64,000 bases of DNA from Charina bottae (lineage: Eukaryota > Chordata > Lepidosauria > Squamata > Charinaidae). The notes below the pieces were generated by a model that worked only from the letters and a program-made list of their open reading frames with translations, was not told the DNA's origin and did not search any database. Of the stretch, positions 35,385 through 47,789 are shown piece by piece. The stretch is taken from NCBI GenBank assembly GCA_023362775.1, contig JALMGJ010000006.1, positions 11,178,501-11,242,500 of the forward strand, given 5' to 3'. Every line of letters starts with the position of its first letter. The first letter of the stretch is position 1. A program made the translations under genes and the position numbers.

Positions 35385-35541
35385 TATTATTATTTATTTA
35401 GATTTATATTACCGTCCATCTCCTTGAATGGAGGACTCTGGGCAGTTCACAATAAAAACCGTAATAAAATACAATAATAGTCAAAACATCAATAAATAAA
35501 TATAAAATCCAAGAGCAAAGATGTTAATACTAAAGAGGGTT

Positions 35542-36963
35542 TCATGGGATCAACCAACCCCAGGAGGAACTGTTAGCATTCCCCTCCCATGCAAGGCGGC
35601 AGAACCAGGTCTTTAAATTTTTCCGGAAGGTCGGGAGTGACAAGACCTGCCTTAGCTCCGGGGGCAAGATATTCCATAAGGCGGGCGCTATCGCAGAGAA
35701 GGCTCGCCTTCTGGACCCCACTAGGTGGAATTCTTTGATCGATGGGGTCCGTAGCATGCCCTCCCTGCATGACCGGGTGGGGCGGGTCGATGTTCTGGGG
35801 ATGAGACGTTCCCTCAGGTAACCTGGTCCCATGCCATGTAGGGCTTTAAAGGTGATAACCAACACCTTGAACTGGACCCGGAAGCAAACTGGTACCCAAT
35901 GCAGCTCGCGCAGCAGAGGAGTTACATGTGCCGATTTTCTGGCTCCAATAACTGTCCGCGCGGCCGCATTTTGGACCAGCTGAAGCTTCCGAATACTCTT
36001 CAAGGGTAGCCCCATGTAGAGCGCATTGCAATAGTCTATATGGGAGATGACAAGGGCGTGAGTGACTGTTCGGAGGGCCTCTCGATCCAGGAAAGGGCGT
36101 AACTGGCACACAACTCGAAGCTGTGCAAAGGCCCTCCTGGCCACGACTGCCACCTGCTCTTTGAGCAGGAGTCGTGAGTCCAGGAGGACCCCCAAATTCC
36201 GCACAGGCTCCGAATGGGGCAGTGCCACCCCATCTAGGACCAAAGATGACAACTTCCTGGATTCCGAGAGGCCATCAATCCACAGCCACTCCATCTCACC
36301 AGGTTGGACTGCGACCAATGCAGTCTCTGTCCCATGTCCTGGCCTGAAACCTGACTGAAAGGGGTCTAGATAATCCGTTTCCTCCAGAATCCTCTGGAGT
36401 TGCAATGCCACCACTTTCTCAACCACCTTTCCCAAAAAGGCAAGGTGGGAGACCGGACGAAAATTGTTCAAAATAGTAGGGTCCAGGGATGGTTTCTTGA
36501 GGAGGGGGTGCACCAATGCTTCCTTAAAGGTTGCTGGAAACACCCCCTCAGCCAAGGATGTATTAACCATTGCCTGGACCCAGCCACACGTCACCTCCCA
36601 GGCCGATTTTATTAGCCAGGAGGGGCAGGGGTCTAGCTGACAAGTGGTGGCATTTACAGTCCGAAGGACCCTGTCCACTTCCTCAGGTCCAACAGGTTCA
36701 AACCGTTCCCAGATAACAGGATAAGTATGTTCCTCTGGCATCTCCCCAGACTGTGCTTCATGCTTAGAGTCTAACTTAGAATTAATCTGAGCAATTTTCT
36801 CCTGCAGATGCTCTGCAAACTCCACCGAACAGCCCTGCAAATGGGTCACTGATTGCATTCGACCCAGAAGCGATCTAGTAATCTTAAACAGGGCCGTCGG
36901 GTGGCATTCTGCGGAGGCAATAAGAGCGGAGAAATATTTACGTTTCGCCGCTCTTACCACCAC
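35542..36963 (-). pseudogene. L2-like reverse transcriptase, internally deleted
   Basis: A 473-codon frame. Visible in order: an N-terminal RT region ending FRPVSHLAFLGKVVEKVV and DPFQSGFRPGHGTETALVA (residues about 165-217), then directly EMEWLWIDGLSESRKLSSL and the conserved C-terminal region (HVTPLLRELHWVPVCFRVQF, about residues 340-360; ALWNILPPELRQ). Compared with family organisation, motifs A to C, including the catalytic Asp pair (YADD/FADD), are missing between about residues 217 and 220. The deletion keeps the frame, yet the protein cannot polymerise. An upstream piece (37279-37013, residues ending KTKTESD) is out of frame. 'Pseudogene' refers to the transposon ORF; no host role is implied. 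Confidence 0.8.
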
Positions 36964-37012
36964 AAGGTAGGCCTTAACAGCGGCTCTAATTTTTCCAGGC
37001 TCTAATTTGTGT

Positions 37013-37279
37013 TCAGTCAGATTCAGTCTTTGTCTTTCTCCAGTGGCGCTCCAGACATCTCTTGACCCTCTTCAAAACCCTCAACTCCTCCTTGAACCAC
37101 GGGGAGTGACGGGCTGAACGTGGCAAGAGAGGTCGCACAGGCGCAATCCTGTCCAAGGCCCCGGCTGCTTCCTTATTCCAGGCCAGGACCTCCGCTGGAC
37201 CGTGCAGCAGATCCTCGGATATAACCCCCAGCTCCCTCTGAAACCCCATAGGGTCCATAAGTCGCCGGGGGCGGACCAA
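37013..37279 (-). pseudogene. upstream part of the L2-like ORF, frameshifted
   Basis: 88 codons with 'SARHSPWFKEELRVLKR', typical of the linker before the RT in CR1/L2-group proteins (W.....L..LKR). Reading continues in another frame after about 37010 (LTEHKLEPGKIRAAVKAY), so one indel separates it from the main frame. Confidence 0.7.
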
Positions 37280-37320
37280 TCAAATGGGTCCTGCCTCCCT
37301 GCGGAGTGGAGCAGCACAAG

Positions 37321-39257
37321 AGAATCTCAGGGTTACCAGGGCGTGCATCCTGAGGTCTGATGCAAGTAATGTCACAGTATTTGCATTATGATGTCATGTG
37401 GCACACATTTTGTCCCTTGCTGCTCCTTGCCTCCACAGATGCTCAAGTATGTGGCTTCTCAAAATCTTGAGTGTGGTCCTTACTATCCTTACACAAGGAT
37501 TGAATTATAACTTTTAAATATGATGGAAGGAGGAAATTATTAAAACGTAATCATTATATGTAATATATTTGATTAGTTTTTTATTAAATTCCAACTACAT
37601 GGATTTTTTTTTTCTTTGTCCTGGCCTCATCTACTTCTTCATTATGTCATGGCTGATCATTTTGAAATTGACCCTGGAGTACATTTCAAAAGCCTGAAAA
37701 ATAGTTGCACACACCCCTGACTACCCTTACTGATCATCTGCAATATCTTCTGATAGTAAATACTTTTATCCAATAGTTCCTGAAATGATAAGAAATAGCT
37801 TTCTGCTTGACTCAATCGTTCTTCCATTTTAAAGCATTGAAGTTAGGAAATTGACTGTGGATCTTAGGTGTTAACTAATCTGTTGGGGTTTGATATACCC
37901 AGGAATTTACAGCTAGATATAAATTATATTGAGAGGCTTGATATTTAGGTGAAAGGGGAAATATTCTGCAGAGTCACCCAATTAGCAGCCATTGTTGTAG
38001 TGATGATGTGTCAGTGTGTGACTCATACAACAGGTGCTAAGAGTTAAGTTGGGTGTGGTGGATAATGAGAGTGACCTATAAGGTGATTGGTCAGTTTATA
38101 TATAAATACAGAGATGTCCTGTATTTGTTCTTCTCATTCTTCTCATTCAACCTCTGTATGCTGTATCGTTGGTTTATCATTTGTTACCTGTGGAAGTGAT
38201 CTGTAAATACGTATGTATATAAGTAAATAGGATATTTGATATAACTTCTGTTTGGAGTCTATTTACTGCATAGTACTTGGATCGCTGGTGCCTAGGAGAG
38301 AAGCAGGCCGCTCCATCCGCTCGCCCCGACATAATCTCATGATTACAAAGTTCAGGAAATGTCAAGATGGAGTGTGTCCTCCGATCACTCCCCCAATCAG
38401 GTATTTGAACAATTTCTCCCTCTTCTGAAATCCACAATAGTTCTCCTGGAGAGATGAGCATCATAGAGTCCTGGCAAGACAGCATGGGTGGGAGAATGTA
38501 ATTTAATACTCTGTCGCCAACTTGCAAGCAGCCACATTAAAGGGAATCTTGGAAACCCCAAAGTGTTACCTAGCAGAATCTCAAGGTCCACCAAATTCTT
38601 TTAACTACTACTCATGTCATCCAAAATTCTTGGAAAGCCACAATTAATCCATGCTGTTTACAAGTTTCTCAGATTGCACACAGCCATTTTACCCAAATGC
38701 TTTTGTGTTAGTTCTTGCCTGGTGAAGGGTTGGTATAATTTCATAGCTCTATATTTTGGCAAAAAAATAATAATCCTTCAAAAGGCAACCTCACAGGAAG
38801 TATGATAGCCAGTGTTATCAGTCACATTTAGATAAAAATCTTCAGCAATTTGCACATGCTAAAAAAAATCCAATCTTCAACATGTCACTAAGCTTTCTCA
38901 ATAATCTTTGTACTTACTCACTTTGCAACATCCTCTGCTCCACTAATTTAAGAGGGTAACAGCCCTTGCTTATAGAGATACCATAAAAAAAGAATTGTCC
39001 TGCAATATATTACCAAGAAACAAACTCTTTCTCAACAGCTGGGAGCTGCAAAATGGCCTTAGAGATATCTTAATGCTAATTGGATATGCCCAGTTTTATT
39101 TACCTGTGCATTAAAGTTAAGAAGTTCTGAGCTGTTGGATCATGGTAAAGGATTATGGTTAGAGTTGATGTACAACTGAAAATGATCCACCATGCTGAAC
39201 CTTGGATTTCATCAGTTCTAGCAGAATGGCCAGTGGAAGCAAATGATGAACATTGCA
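37321..39257. other. unassigned sequence
   Basis: AT-rich, no supported gene or named repeat. The stretch 37350-37420 may be remaining MITE sequence, but its ends are not evident. Confidence 0.35.
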
Positions 39258-39350
39258 ACATGAACATTTATTATTTATTTATTACATATTTATTTTATTT
39301 ATTTATATTTCATTTTTCGTCACCACCCATCTCGCACAAAGCGACATATA
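39258..39350 (-). repeat. L2-like LINE 3' end
   Basis: A 'tttattttatttatttatat' run then 'cgtcaccacccatctcgcac'. Confidence 0.65.
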
Positions 39351-40199
39351 TTTCTACAGTGCCCAGTTCCCAAGACTCTGGAAGGTTTAGAGCATCTTGT
39401 AATAATCCCGTGAACACAGCAAAATACAGGTTTTGCAATAACAACATGGTACCCAACAATCTATAAACATAGCAAATCCAGAAGAGTAAAAATGACAGCT
39501 CAGCTTCACCATAAAAAAACAACAACATGTAAAACCTAAAAGATCAATAGTGAATCTAAATGAAATCAAATATGGATGGGCCTATATTCTCCTCCCCTCC
39601 TGGGTTAGGCAAATTATTTCATGCTTAAAATGACCCCTTGCCAGCTCCAAACCATCATTCTCATTGATGGTTTGAAATGGGTTGCTCTGACCATTCTGAA
39701 AACATTCCAAGGTATTTTGAACTCGTAATATTTCAAATTCCAGAAGGGCATGGAATGCCTGATAGTAAAGTAATGATTAAGGGGGGTGCACTAGGATTTT
39801 GGCCCTACTTGTAACAAAAGGAATACTATAACAAATACAACGTCATGGCCACTAGCTCTCCTCAAAAAAAAATGGAAGGAAAAGAAGGAGGGAAGGGAAG
39901 GGAAGGGAAGGGAAGGTGATTATGACTTCTTGTTGAGACTCTGACTTGCCAAGTTATGATAGCACTTCCTGGTGTGGTTTCCAATGAATCAGGATATCCC
40001 AGTCTAAAACCTCCAACATATTAGAGAAGGATCCAATCCCCTCTCTAGGGAAAGGGAAATATAACTGTTATAGAAAAGGTATTGCTATTGTAGAAAGTAA
40101 GGAAGATGACCTTGATGGAGATATGCAGGCTCCGTTGCCTAGACAAAAGGGGCTGAAACATTTTTTTTAAGTGCAGAGCAATGAGATACCATTCAGAAG
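39351..40199. other. unassigned sequence with short (GGGAA)n
   Basis: A 'gggaa' array occupies about 39887-39916. The rest is not recognised. Confidence 0.45.
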
Positions 40200-40373
40200 T
40201 GGATTAGACAGATGTCCCCCCCCCCCAATTCATGGAAGTATAAGAAGGAGATACAGCACAATCAGATTTGTAAGATTTTGTTGTTACAACCAATCTCAGT
40301 AAAACTAGTTCTAGCCTTCCTGTGGAGTTGATTTCCTGGTCTGGTCTACCTAGTGGGGTTGACAGCTATCAAA
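40200..40373 (+). repeat. LTR-like repeat, 3' half, decayed
   Basis: 'cagatttgtaagattttgtt' and 'cctggtctggtctacctagt' followed by 'gttgaca' parallel the R-U5 part of the LTR at 243-522. Confidence 0.5.
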
Positions 40374-42599
40374 ATATCCATTGTCAACTTGTGTGGGCCT
40401 TCTATAATAGTAAAATATTATGGACAGATGCAGATGGAAAGAGTTAGTCCTTCAGCTCTCCTTTCCCCAAGATATTCAGGATGCCCAGAAACCCTCAATA
40501 TTTGGATTGAGACTGTTGCTATATAACCTGTAAATTGCAGTTCTGAGAAAAGTCCCTTCACCCTATTTCAGCAGTTTCCATCCATTTTTCAGTTCCAGGA
40601 TGAATTCCACTAATCTCACGTTCTTGCAGAGGTGGTATTTAATCATGCCAGGGGAGCAACATTCACCTATAGTGTATAGAATCAGCATACAGGCTAAAGG
40701 ATTGTTTATGAAAATGCAATAATCCTTAAGAAACATTGCCAGTCCCACCAAACCTCACTCAAGAAGGAATTAAAGGGATGTGGGAACCATCCCAAGAAAT
40801 GTTGGCCACTTAGTGAAAACCTATTAGGCTTCCGTCAAAACTCCTGAAAAAGTTTACCTGAAAAAGTTGTATGACTTCCTAACTTCACAAACGTTCAATG
40901 GAGCTCGAAGGCCATCTTCTTTCATGGTACTAAGTTTGCTTAACTATAATTGAGTATGCCACAATGGGTTGAGTTTACAAGCTTGCTAAACCATATCCAT
41001 AGTTTACAAACCACAGTGACTTTTTTTTGACCCTTAGTGGATCCCCCTTTTAATGCAGCGTGTGAAATCAGATAATAATCATAATGTGCTTTCAGAAACT
41101 GTTTTCCAGAGCTAACACACTCACCTAGTACTAGATTATGTTTTTAAAATACATAAAAGGAGAATGGAGGTAGGGGAGGGTGATTGACAACATATGTAGG
41201 TAGGCATATAGCAGCTGTTGTTATTTCCTGAAATTAAAGTGTCATTTCCTGGGAACACACAGGAGATTCTTTAAGGAGTTGCCAAAAGAGAACTATCAGA
41301 TCACCTCTGCACACACTGGATCACAATTTTCCCTTCAAATCTAGATCCCCACCCAACTTTGAGACCACCTTACCGGAAGGCTTTTTGTCTGCTATGGTCT
41401 CTGGAAACTAATCAGCAACAAGACTGTCTTCTAAACAAAGGACATCAGTTTCAGAAAACAGCTGGCTTAAGCAGATTTAAGGGACCCTTCTAATCAGATT
41501 GAGGAAGAGTATAAAGGACAAGAAAGGAATCAAATTACCATCGTAAAAGTGTAATTCCATCAGCCGTGATTGGTGAAAGCTATGAAGCTAAGCAAACATA
41601 TGTTTTATAAAAACTTCAATTCATATTTTTTAAAATGCACATATTAAAAGCAGAAATGCATACTGGCCAACATCTTAACCTCAGAGGAATAGAATAGCAT
41701 GTAATCTAGAGGTTCTTAATAAAATAATATTCCATTAGGGAAGACTTTATGACCTGGAGATTTGGAGACTTGGGCGTTTTAAATCAGAAAATGAATAGGT
41801 CAGTATCTTATTTGTATTTTCTCTTCTCCTCATTGGAACATAATCCTCCTCCTTGCGGTCACAGGAAAAATGTTAGCAAAACTTATATAGAGTAATGGCA
41901 GAGAGTTTAAATTCTTATTTGTTTATTTGCATTTGCACAGACAACACACACACACACACACACATGGCCACCAGAAATAAGTGTCTGAAGGCTCAAGGCT
42001 CCTTCTTTGGAGATGGCAGCAGATGGAGGGTTCTGGCATGGGGGGATAGCAAGACCTTGTTGGGCAGGAAGAATGACAACCATCTTCTGCCCCTCCTAGC
42101 CACAGCTCTAATTAATGGCCAGGAACTGGCCATGGTGGCAGAGTTGAGGTTTCTCTGGGGGGAGGGGAGTGGGTTGAATGAGAGCCAAGAAGCCAGAGAC
42201 AGTGGTGACTCTCTTCTTGTCTCTTGATATTCTAAGAATTGCAGTTATGTGTGCAATTTTGCACTGAGAAAAATATTTTAGATTGACATTGGTGGATTCC
42301 ACGAGTTACATGCCTACATGTGCCATCAAGGGTTCTGCTTTGGTGAGTCAGGTACTTGTATTTGAAACCATATCTATGACAGATTTCTTTTCCGTACTTA
42401 ATAGTCTGTGCATAGATATATACAGTACATACCTTTTACACTAGTCTCTTTCAGGGCAAACAACGTTTTGCACAGTGCAGAAAAGGAATAAGGAATTGTA
42501 AGCCAAAGAAATTAAATGAGACACAAAACAGACAAGGAAATATAGCTTACACTGACACTATTCATCTCTCCATATATTTCTACCCTGGAGAACATCCTT
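40374..42599. other. unassigned sequence with (CA)n
   Basis: A (CA)n run is at 41943-41964. Nothing else recognised. Confidence 0.4.
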
Positions 42600-43422
42600 C
42601 CTTCCACCACATGTATGCACTGATTCATAGATGTGCCTTTTGTTCTTTCAATTTCTCACCTGTCTCTTTTTGAAGATCTCATCATTGCTATCCAACCGCG
42701 ACTTTCTAATTCTTCCCCTTCCTTTTGACCCAATCACTCTTCCTTCATTTACTTGTTTTGAAGTTCAGTTCTCATTCATTCTCTGTATATGACCAAGCCA
42801 CCTTACCATACTTCTTTTGTACTGATTATCTAGTTCATGTCCATTCAGCACCCATTCTTTGTTGACCCATTCTTATTTTACCACACACACTTCCTAGGTA
42901 CCTCATTCCCACCACATTAAAGTTCCTTATACATTTCTCTTGACCCACCCATCTCTCATTTCCATAAAGCAAACTGGGGAGACACAGACCCTCATACACA
43001 ACCATGTTTGCTTCTTTCAGATTTCCTTGGAGTCCACATACTACCCACCACCTTTCTACCACTATTTTGCATGTCTTAAAATTTCTTTCTCCATTTTCCA
43101 TTGGATGGAACATTCTATGAAGGTACACACGTTCAGGTACTTGCCATAGAGTTTCACCATTCATGTACTAACTTGCAATCATTTACCCTATTTTCCTAGT
43201 CAAAAGCAGCTACCTTGATCTTTCTTACATTAATTTTCAGATCTATATTCCTTCATTGCATCAATACAATCAATCTAACATTCACTGCAAATCATTCAGG
43301 ACCTCAACCAACAACACAGCATCATCTGCATACTCAAGTACAGGTACACATTCACATCTCCAACCAATGCGCCACTACGATCACCATAAGCATCCTTACC
43401 CATCTGTATTATATATTTAATA

Positions 43423-43735
43423 CCTCTCTCCTGGACTTTAGAAAAAGCCTAAAGACCTGGTTTTGCCACCATGCTTGGGGAGGGGAGGGGAACAGCCAGT
43501 CTTGGGGTTGGCTGGTCTCTTAGATCTACCTTGACCAGCCTCTCCGACCAATGGGATAGTAAGATCTACCATTGCTTGGATCAAATTGTATTAGATATTT
43601 TTATTGACTTTTAGTGGTATTTATGTTTTTTACTGACTTTAAACTTTTGTTGTGAACCGTCCAGGGTCACTCCTTGTGGGGGAGATGGGCGGGATATAAA
43701 TATGACAAATAAATAAATAAATAATAATATATTAA
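43423..43735 (+). mobile_element. L2-like LINE 3' end, nested
   Basis: C-terminal frame SLLDFRKSLKTWFCHHAW, then 'gggggagatgggcgggatat' and (AAAT)n. It lies between RT motifs B and C of the surrounding opposite-strand LINE, so it is younger than that LINE. Confidence 0.85.
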
Positions 43736-43766
43736 ACAACCAAGGGGACATCACACACCCTTGTCT

Positions 43767-43840
43767 TCCTTATTTATTTAAAAGATTAATATGGCTGCCC
43801 ATCTCAAGGAACTCTGGGCGGCTCACATGCCTTCATGCTC
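43767..43840 (-). repeat. L2-like LINE 3' end, nested
   Basis: 'ccttatttatttaaaagatt' and 'gctgcccatctcaaggaact' then 'ctgggcggctcaca'. Confidence 0.65.
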
Positions 43841-44226
43841 AGTGTTGAATAATTAGATATGTTTCATATCATGTATGTTTTGCTTCCATTACATACTGCC
43901 TTTATCACATTCAGTAGCCAATCTTCAACTCCATATCCATGCAAAATATTTCATAATTTAAGGCTTTTCACCTTATCATATCCCTTATCTAAATGAACAA
44001 TACATGTCTCCAAGTGACCTGCTGAACAGCAAGAATCATGCCCCTTGCCTAGCATAAAACTCTAGTGCAATTTAGAAATTTTGCTTATTGTCACCTCTTT
44101 GGGCCCTTTCAGTTAGAATTCTGCCAGTTCCCAGGCAGATTTAACAAACTTCTTCAGCACTCCGAACAAACTAATCCTCCTGTAGTTTTTACATTCAGTC
44201 TTGCAATGTTTTTCCTTTGTATAGGG

Positions 44227-44514
44227 CAGGGTTTCTCAACCAGGGTTCTATGGAAAACTAGGGGTTCCCTGGGAGATCACAATTTATTTAAAAAAATATT
44301 TCCAATTCTGTCAACTTCACATTCAAGAGGTAAATTTAATTCTTTACTTTTAGTTTAAGTTTACAGTTAATGCATATAAACAGGCCTACACAGGAAGCGA
44401 ATATAATAATATTGTAACTTCTGCCCTATATTTGAGCCTGAATGTGCAGGGGTTCCCTGAGGCCTGAAAAATATTTCAAGGGTTCCTCCAGGATCAAAAA
44501 GTTGAGAAAGGCTA
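44227..44514. mobile_element. non-autonomous hAT-type element, nested
   Basis: Inverse copy of the 3816-4124 family: starts CAGGGTTTCTCAACCAGG, ends GTTGAGAAAGGCTA. Flanks gtataggg (44219-44226) and ggataggg (44515-44522) form an 8-bp duplication with one mismatch. Confidence 0.83.
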
Positions 44515-44991
44515 GGATAGGGGAACAATAAGAACATTCTTTTAAGCCACTCCACAAACAAACCCACGTTCATATTTTAACATTTCTCCAATTACATCAT
44601 CTATCCCTGCACCCTTCCTTTATTTGCAGCATTTATAACTTCATTTTCACCATTTTCTTCTTAGGCACTAAAATTTATAGCATTTGTTTCAATTCTACTC
44701 TTTGCCATAACATTATCCCATACAAATTTCTAAATACTCTTTCAGCATTACTTTAGTTTCATCCTAAATCAATATTTGATTTTTAACTCCATTCAATCTG
44801 ATGGATGCTACCTGTTTAGCCCACTTTTCACACTTCCAGATTCATGTTTTATTTCCATCAAAATCATTCTGTATTTTCTCTGCCTGTTTTAATCTGAACC
44901 ATGTTTTGTGCTTTTACTACATTTTTGCAACTATAATTTTCTCTATATAAACATTATCTCACCATTTTTGCAACAATTCTTTTTGTTTGGT

Positions 44992-45236
44992 CTAGTGGTT
45001 AAGGTGCTGGGCTAGAAACCAGGAGTCTGTGAGTTCTAGTCTTGCCTTAGGCATGAAAGCCAGCTGGGTGACCTTGGGCCAGTCGCTCTCTCTCAGCCCA
45101 ACTCACCGCACAGGGTTGCTGTTGTGGGGAAAATAGGAGGAGGAAGGAGCATTAGGTATGTTCGCTGCCTTGACTTATTTATAAAAAGAATAAAGGTGGG
45201 ATAAAAATTAAATAAATAAAAATAAAATAAAAATAT
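44992..45236 (+). repeat. tRNA-derived SINE with L2-like tail, nested
   Basis: 'gtttggtctagtggttaagg', 'gaaccag'-type anticodon arm, 'ctcaccgcacagggttgctg', 'gccttgacttatttataaaa' and an (AAAT)n tail. It interrupts the decayed RTE-type LINE. Confidence 0.85.
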
Positions 45237-45836
45237 ATGCATTTTTGTCATCTGCAGCCTCTTTCACTTCATCATGCCACCAAGTGTTCCTTTTTGTCAT
45301 TCTTATTAGCTTTTCCAGACATTTCTATAGCATTCTGTACAGTAACTGTGTAACAATCTGTACATTTCTTTTCACTCTGTTCCAAGCAGCTTCAACATTC
45401 CCTTTCTTACGTCCACTTTCTATTCATTCCCTGTTTGGAAATTAATCAGTCTTCTTATACTTTTCTATACACATTCTACTTTCATTCTAGTTTATTCCAC
45501 TTCTTCCCTTTTCTTCCATGTCCTTTTTTCTCAAGATCCATTGATGACACTACCACAAAAGTGGTCTGTCCTACATTCAGAATCTGTACAGTAATCAACT
45601 TTCTATCTCTTTCTAATTCTCTCAATCTGTCAACATAAATAAGCAAGGCCATCATGTTATTAGATTTTATATTTATTCCTGTGCCATGCACATGTAAGAA
45701 TAGATTTATGCTTAAACTACGTATCTGAAATAGAACTTTATCTAAGCAGATACTCACTAATGACCATTCTCATTTATTCTTGGATCTCCAAATGGCCCAA
45801 TCACTTTCTGTACTCACTTCTATCAACTTCATTTCA

Positions 45837-46378
45837 TTTTTATTTATTTATTTATTTATTATTTCAATTTATTCCCCGCCCATCTCCCTTGCAAGGGACT
45901 CTGGGCGGGTTACAACAATTGAAAATTTAAAAATACAAAAACAGTATCTAAAATATATTGAATAATAATAATAATAAATTACATAAAATCCAAGAAGGGG
46001 GGACCGTAGGATGGATCATATTACTACGGGGCCAGCCAACCCCAGGAGGCACTGCCGCCTCTGTCGTCCCAGGACCGGCGGCAGAGCCAGGTCTTAAGGG
46101 CCTTCCGAAAGGCCAGGAGTGAAGGGGCCAGTCTCACCTCCGGGGGCAAGATATTCCACAAGGCGGGCGCTATCGCAGAGAAGATGAGAGAAGACCCCGC
46201 TAGATGGAATTCTCTTGTTGAGGGGGTCCGAAGCATGCCCTCTCTGCATGCACGGGTGGGGCGGGTCGACGTTATTGGGACGAGACGGTCCCTCAGGTAC
46301 CCTGGTCCTATGCCATGTAGGGCTTTAAAGGTAATCACCAACACCTTGAATTGGACCCGGAAGCAAACTGGTAGCCAA
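45837..46378 (-). mobile_element. 5'-truncated L2-like LINE end
   Basis: Tail (TTTA)n and 'ccccgcccatctcccttgca' at the left. The reverse frame (46344-46024) has FKALHGIGPGYLRDRL, ALWNILPPEVRLAPSL and LKTWLCRRSW. Close to the 35385 copy, with a few residues missing (AGSSLIFSAI in place of a longer G-R-R stretch). Confidence 0.85.
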
Positions 46379-46435
46379 TCCTTTTCCTAGTTTCACCAAC
46401 ACAATATATATATGTATATATTGTGTATATATATA

Positions 46436-46548
46436 ATCTGTTGAATCATGTCCGATTCTCAGAGACTGCCTGGACAAGTCCCTGCAGTTTTCTTGGAAAG
46501 ATTTCAGAAGTGGTTTGCCATTGCCTCTTTCCTAGGACTGAGAGAAAG
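46436..46548 (-). repeat. tRNA-derived SINE, second family, partial
   Basis: 'gcctggacaagtccctgcag', 'tttcttggaaagatttcaga' and 'agtggtttgccattgcctct' are the complement of the SINE at 27748. A (TA)n-rich run precedes it (46406-46435) and a (CA)n run follows (46551-46590). Confidence 0.7.
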
Positions 46549-46590
46549 TTACACAAACACAAACACAAACACACACACACACACACACAC

Positions 46591-46965
46591 TTTCAATTCA
46601 TTTGTTAATTCATATTCAAACTCTACTTACATTCCAAAACACGATCTTCTGTATACCATGTTCATCAACAAATGAGTCACAGATATTAATCTCCACCACC
46701 CATCATGGCTTTGGTCAATCAAGGCTTGCACTTAACACTTTTTATTAAGAGAAAGTGTAGGCTAGGCTACTGTTCTTAGTCATACCTATGCCACTTGTAC
46801 TATTCCCTGCAAATCACAAGTGCACCCAAAGCATTTTTTCACAGCTGCATGCAAACTAGAACCTCTAATCTAATCTACCTTGCAAGCCAACATATTATTG
46901 ACTGCATCCCAGCATCAACCTTAGCAAGAGTAAGTGGCTGTGGATTTGGAGCCACCTGGCTCCAG
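46591..46965. other. unassigned sequence
   Basis: Nothing recognised. Confidence 0.4.
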
Positions 46966-47745
46966 AGATGTTTCATTGTGCACTACCCCAGATGGAACTA
47001 GTATGCAATTTGGGGGCCCTCCTAGACTCCCAGTTCCTGATAGAAGAAGAGATAACAGCAGTGCCGAGGAGAGTCTTTGCACAAATTCATATTGTGCACC
47101 AACTGTACCCATTCCTGGATTGTGGGCACTGCTCACAGTCATTCACACCTTAATTACCTCTTCTGGATTACTGCAATGCAGCTGACATGGGACTGCCATT
47201 GAAGACTACTTAGTATCTATAGCTGGTCCAGAACGCATCAACATGAGCAGTTATGAATGCTCTTTAGTACACCCATGTAATACTGCTACTATGTGAGCTG
47301 CACTGGTTACCAGTGGGATTCTAGGTACAATACAATGTGCTGGTAGCCCCTAAAGCCCTTCATGGCATGGTCATATATCTCCAATTATCTCTACTCACCA
47401 TATAACATCTAACAGGGCTGGCATGTTCCAGATCCCACCAATTAAACAGTGTCACCTGGTGGGTCCCAGAAGGTGGGCCTTCTCTGTTATAGTACCTGCC
47501 CTATGAAATAGCCTCCCCCTGAAAAAAAATCAGTTGACCCTGATCTTGCTGACCATTAAGAAGACCCTGAAGGCCTGATTCTTCCCCCAAGCACAGGCCC
47601 AACTGCAATTATATAAGTTGCATGTCTGGCTGCCAGTGCAGTATGTCTTATTTTATTACATTTTGTTATTTTTCTCTGTGTTTGATGTTTTTAATCCTTT
47701 ATAATTGCCCAGAGTTGCCTCCCAGGTAGGCAGCCATATAAATCA
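46966..47745 (+). mobile_element. old L2-like LINE end
   Basis: Translated pieces parallel the 35.5-kb element: CNLGALLDSQFLIEEEIT, then LDYCNAADMGLPLK, then 'gccttctctgttatagtacc' and a 3' UTR with 'attgcccagagttgcc' and 'ggcagccatataaatcaa'. Frameshifts and stops show decay. Confidence 0.75.
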
Positions 47746-47789
47746 AACCAACAACCAGGAGATACACAAAGTATATTGACATATAGTCA

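Larger units (their letters stand above)
35385..37320 (-). mobile_element. L2-like LINE, 5' truncated, RT core deleted
   Basis: The 3' tail (TTA)n and 'gtccatctccttgaatggag' sit at the left edge (35385-35460), so it reads on the minus strand. It carries two frames, 37279-37013 and 36963-35542, separated by a frameshift. No AP endonuclease remains. Related tails and C-termini occur at 26133, 45837 and 46966. Confidence 0.85.
42600..45836 (-). mobile_element. decayed RTE-type LINE, broken by nested insertions
   Basis: On the minus strand I can read, in the expected order: an endonuclease-end TDH motif (about 45575-45549), a linker RNTWWHDEVKEAAD (about 45290-45243), RT motif B QGCVMSPWLFNI (about 43766-43735), motif C YADDAVLLVE (about 43332-43300), and a C-terminal piece with LPSLLYGNERWVGQEK (within 43164-42835). 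Stops and frameshifts are frequent, so it is inactive and old. It is neither the BovB nor the L2-like family of this window. Limits are approximate. Confidence 0.65.
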
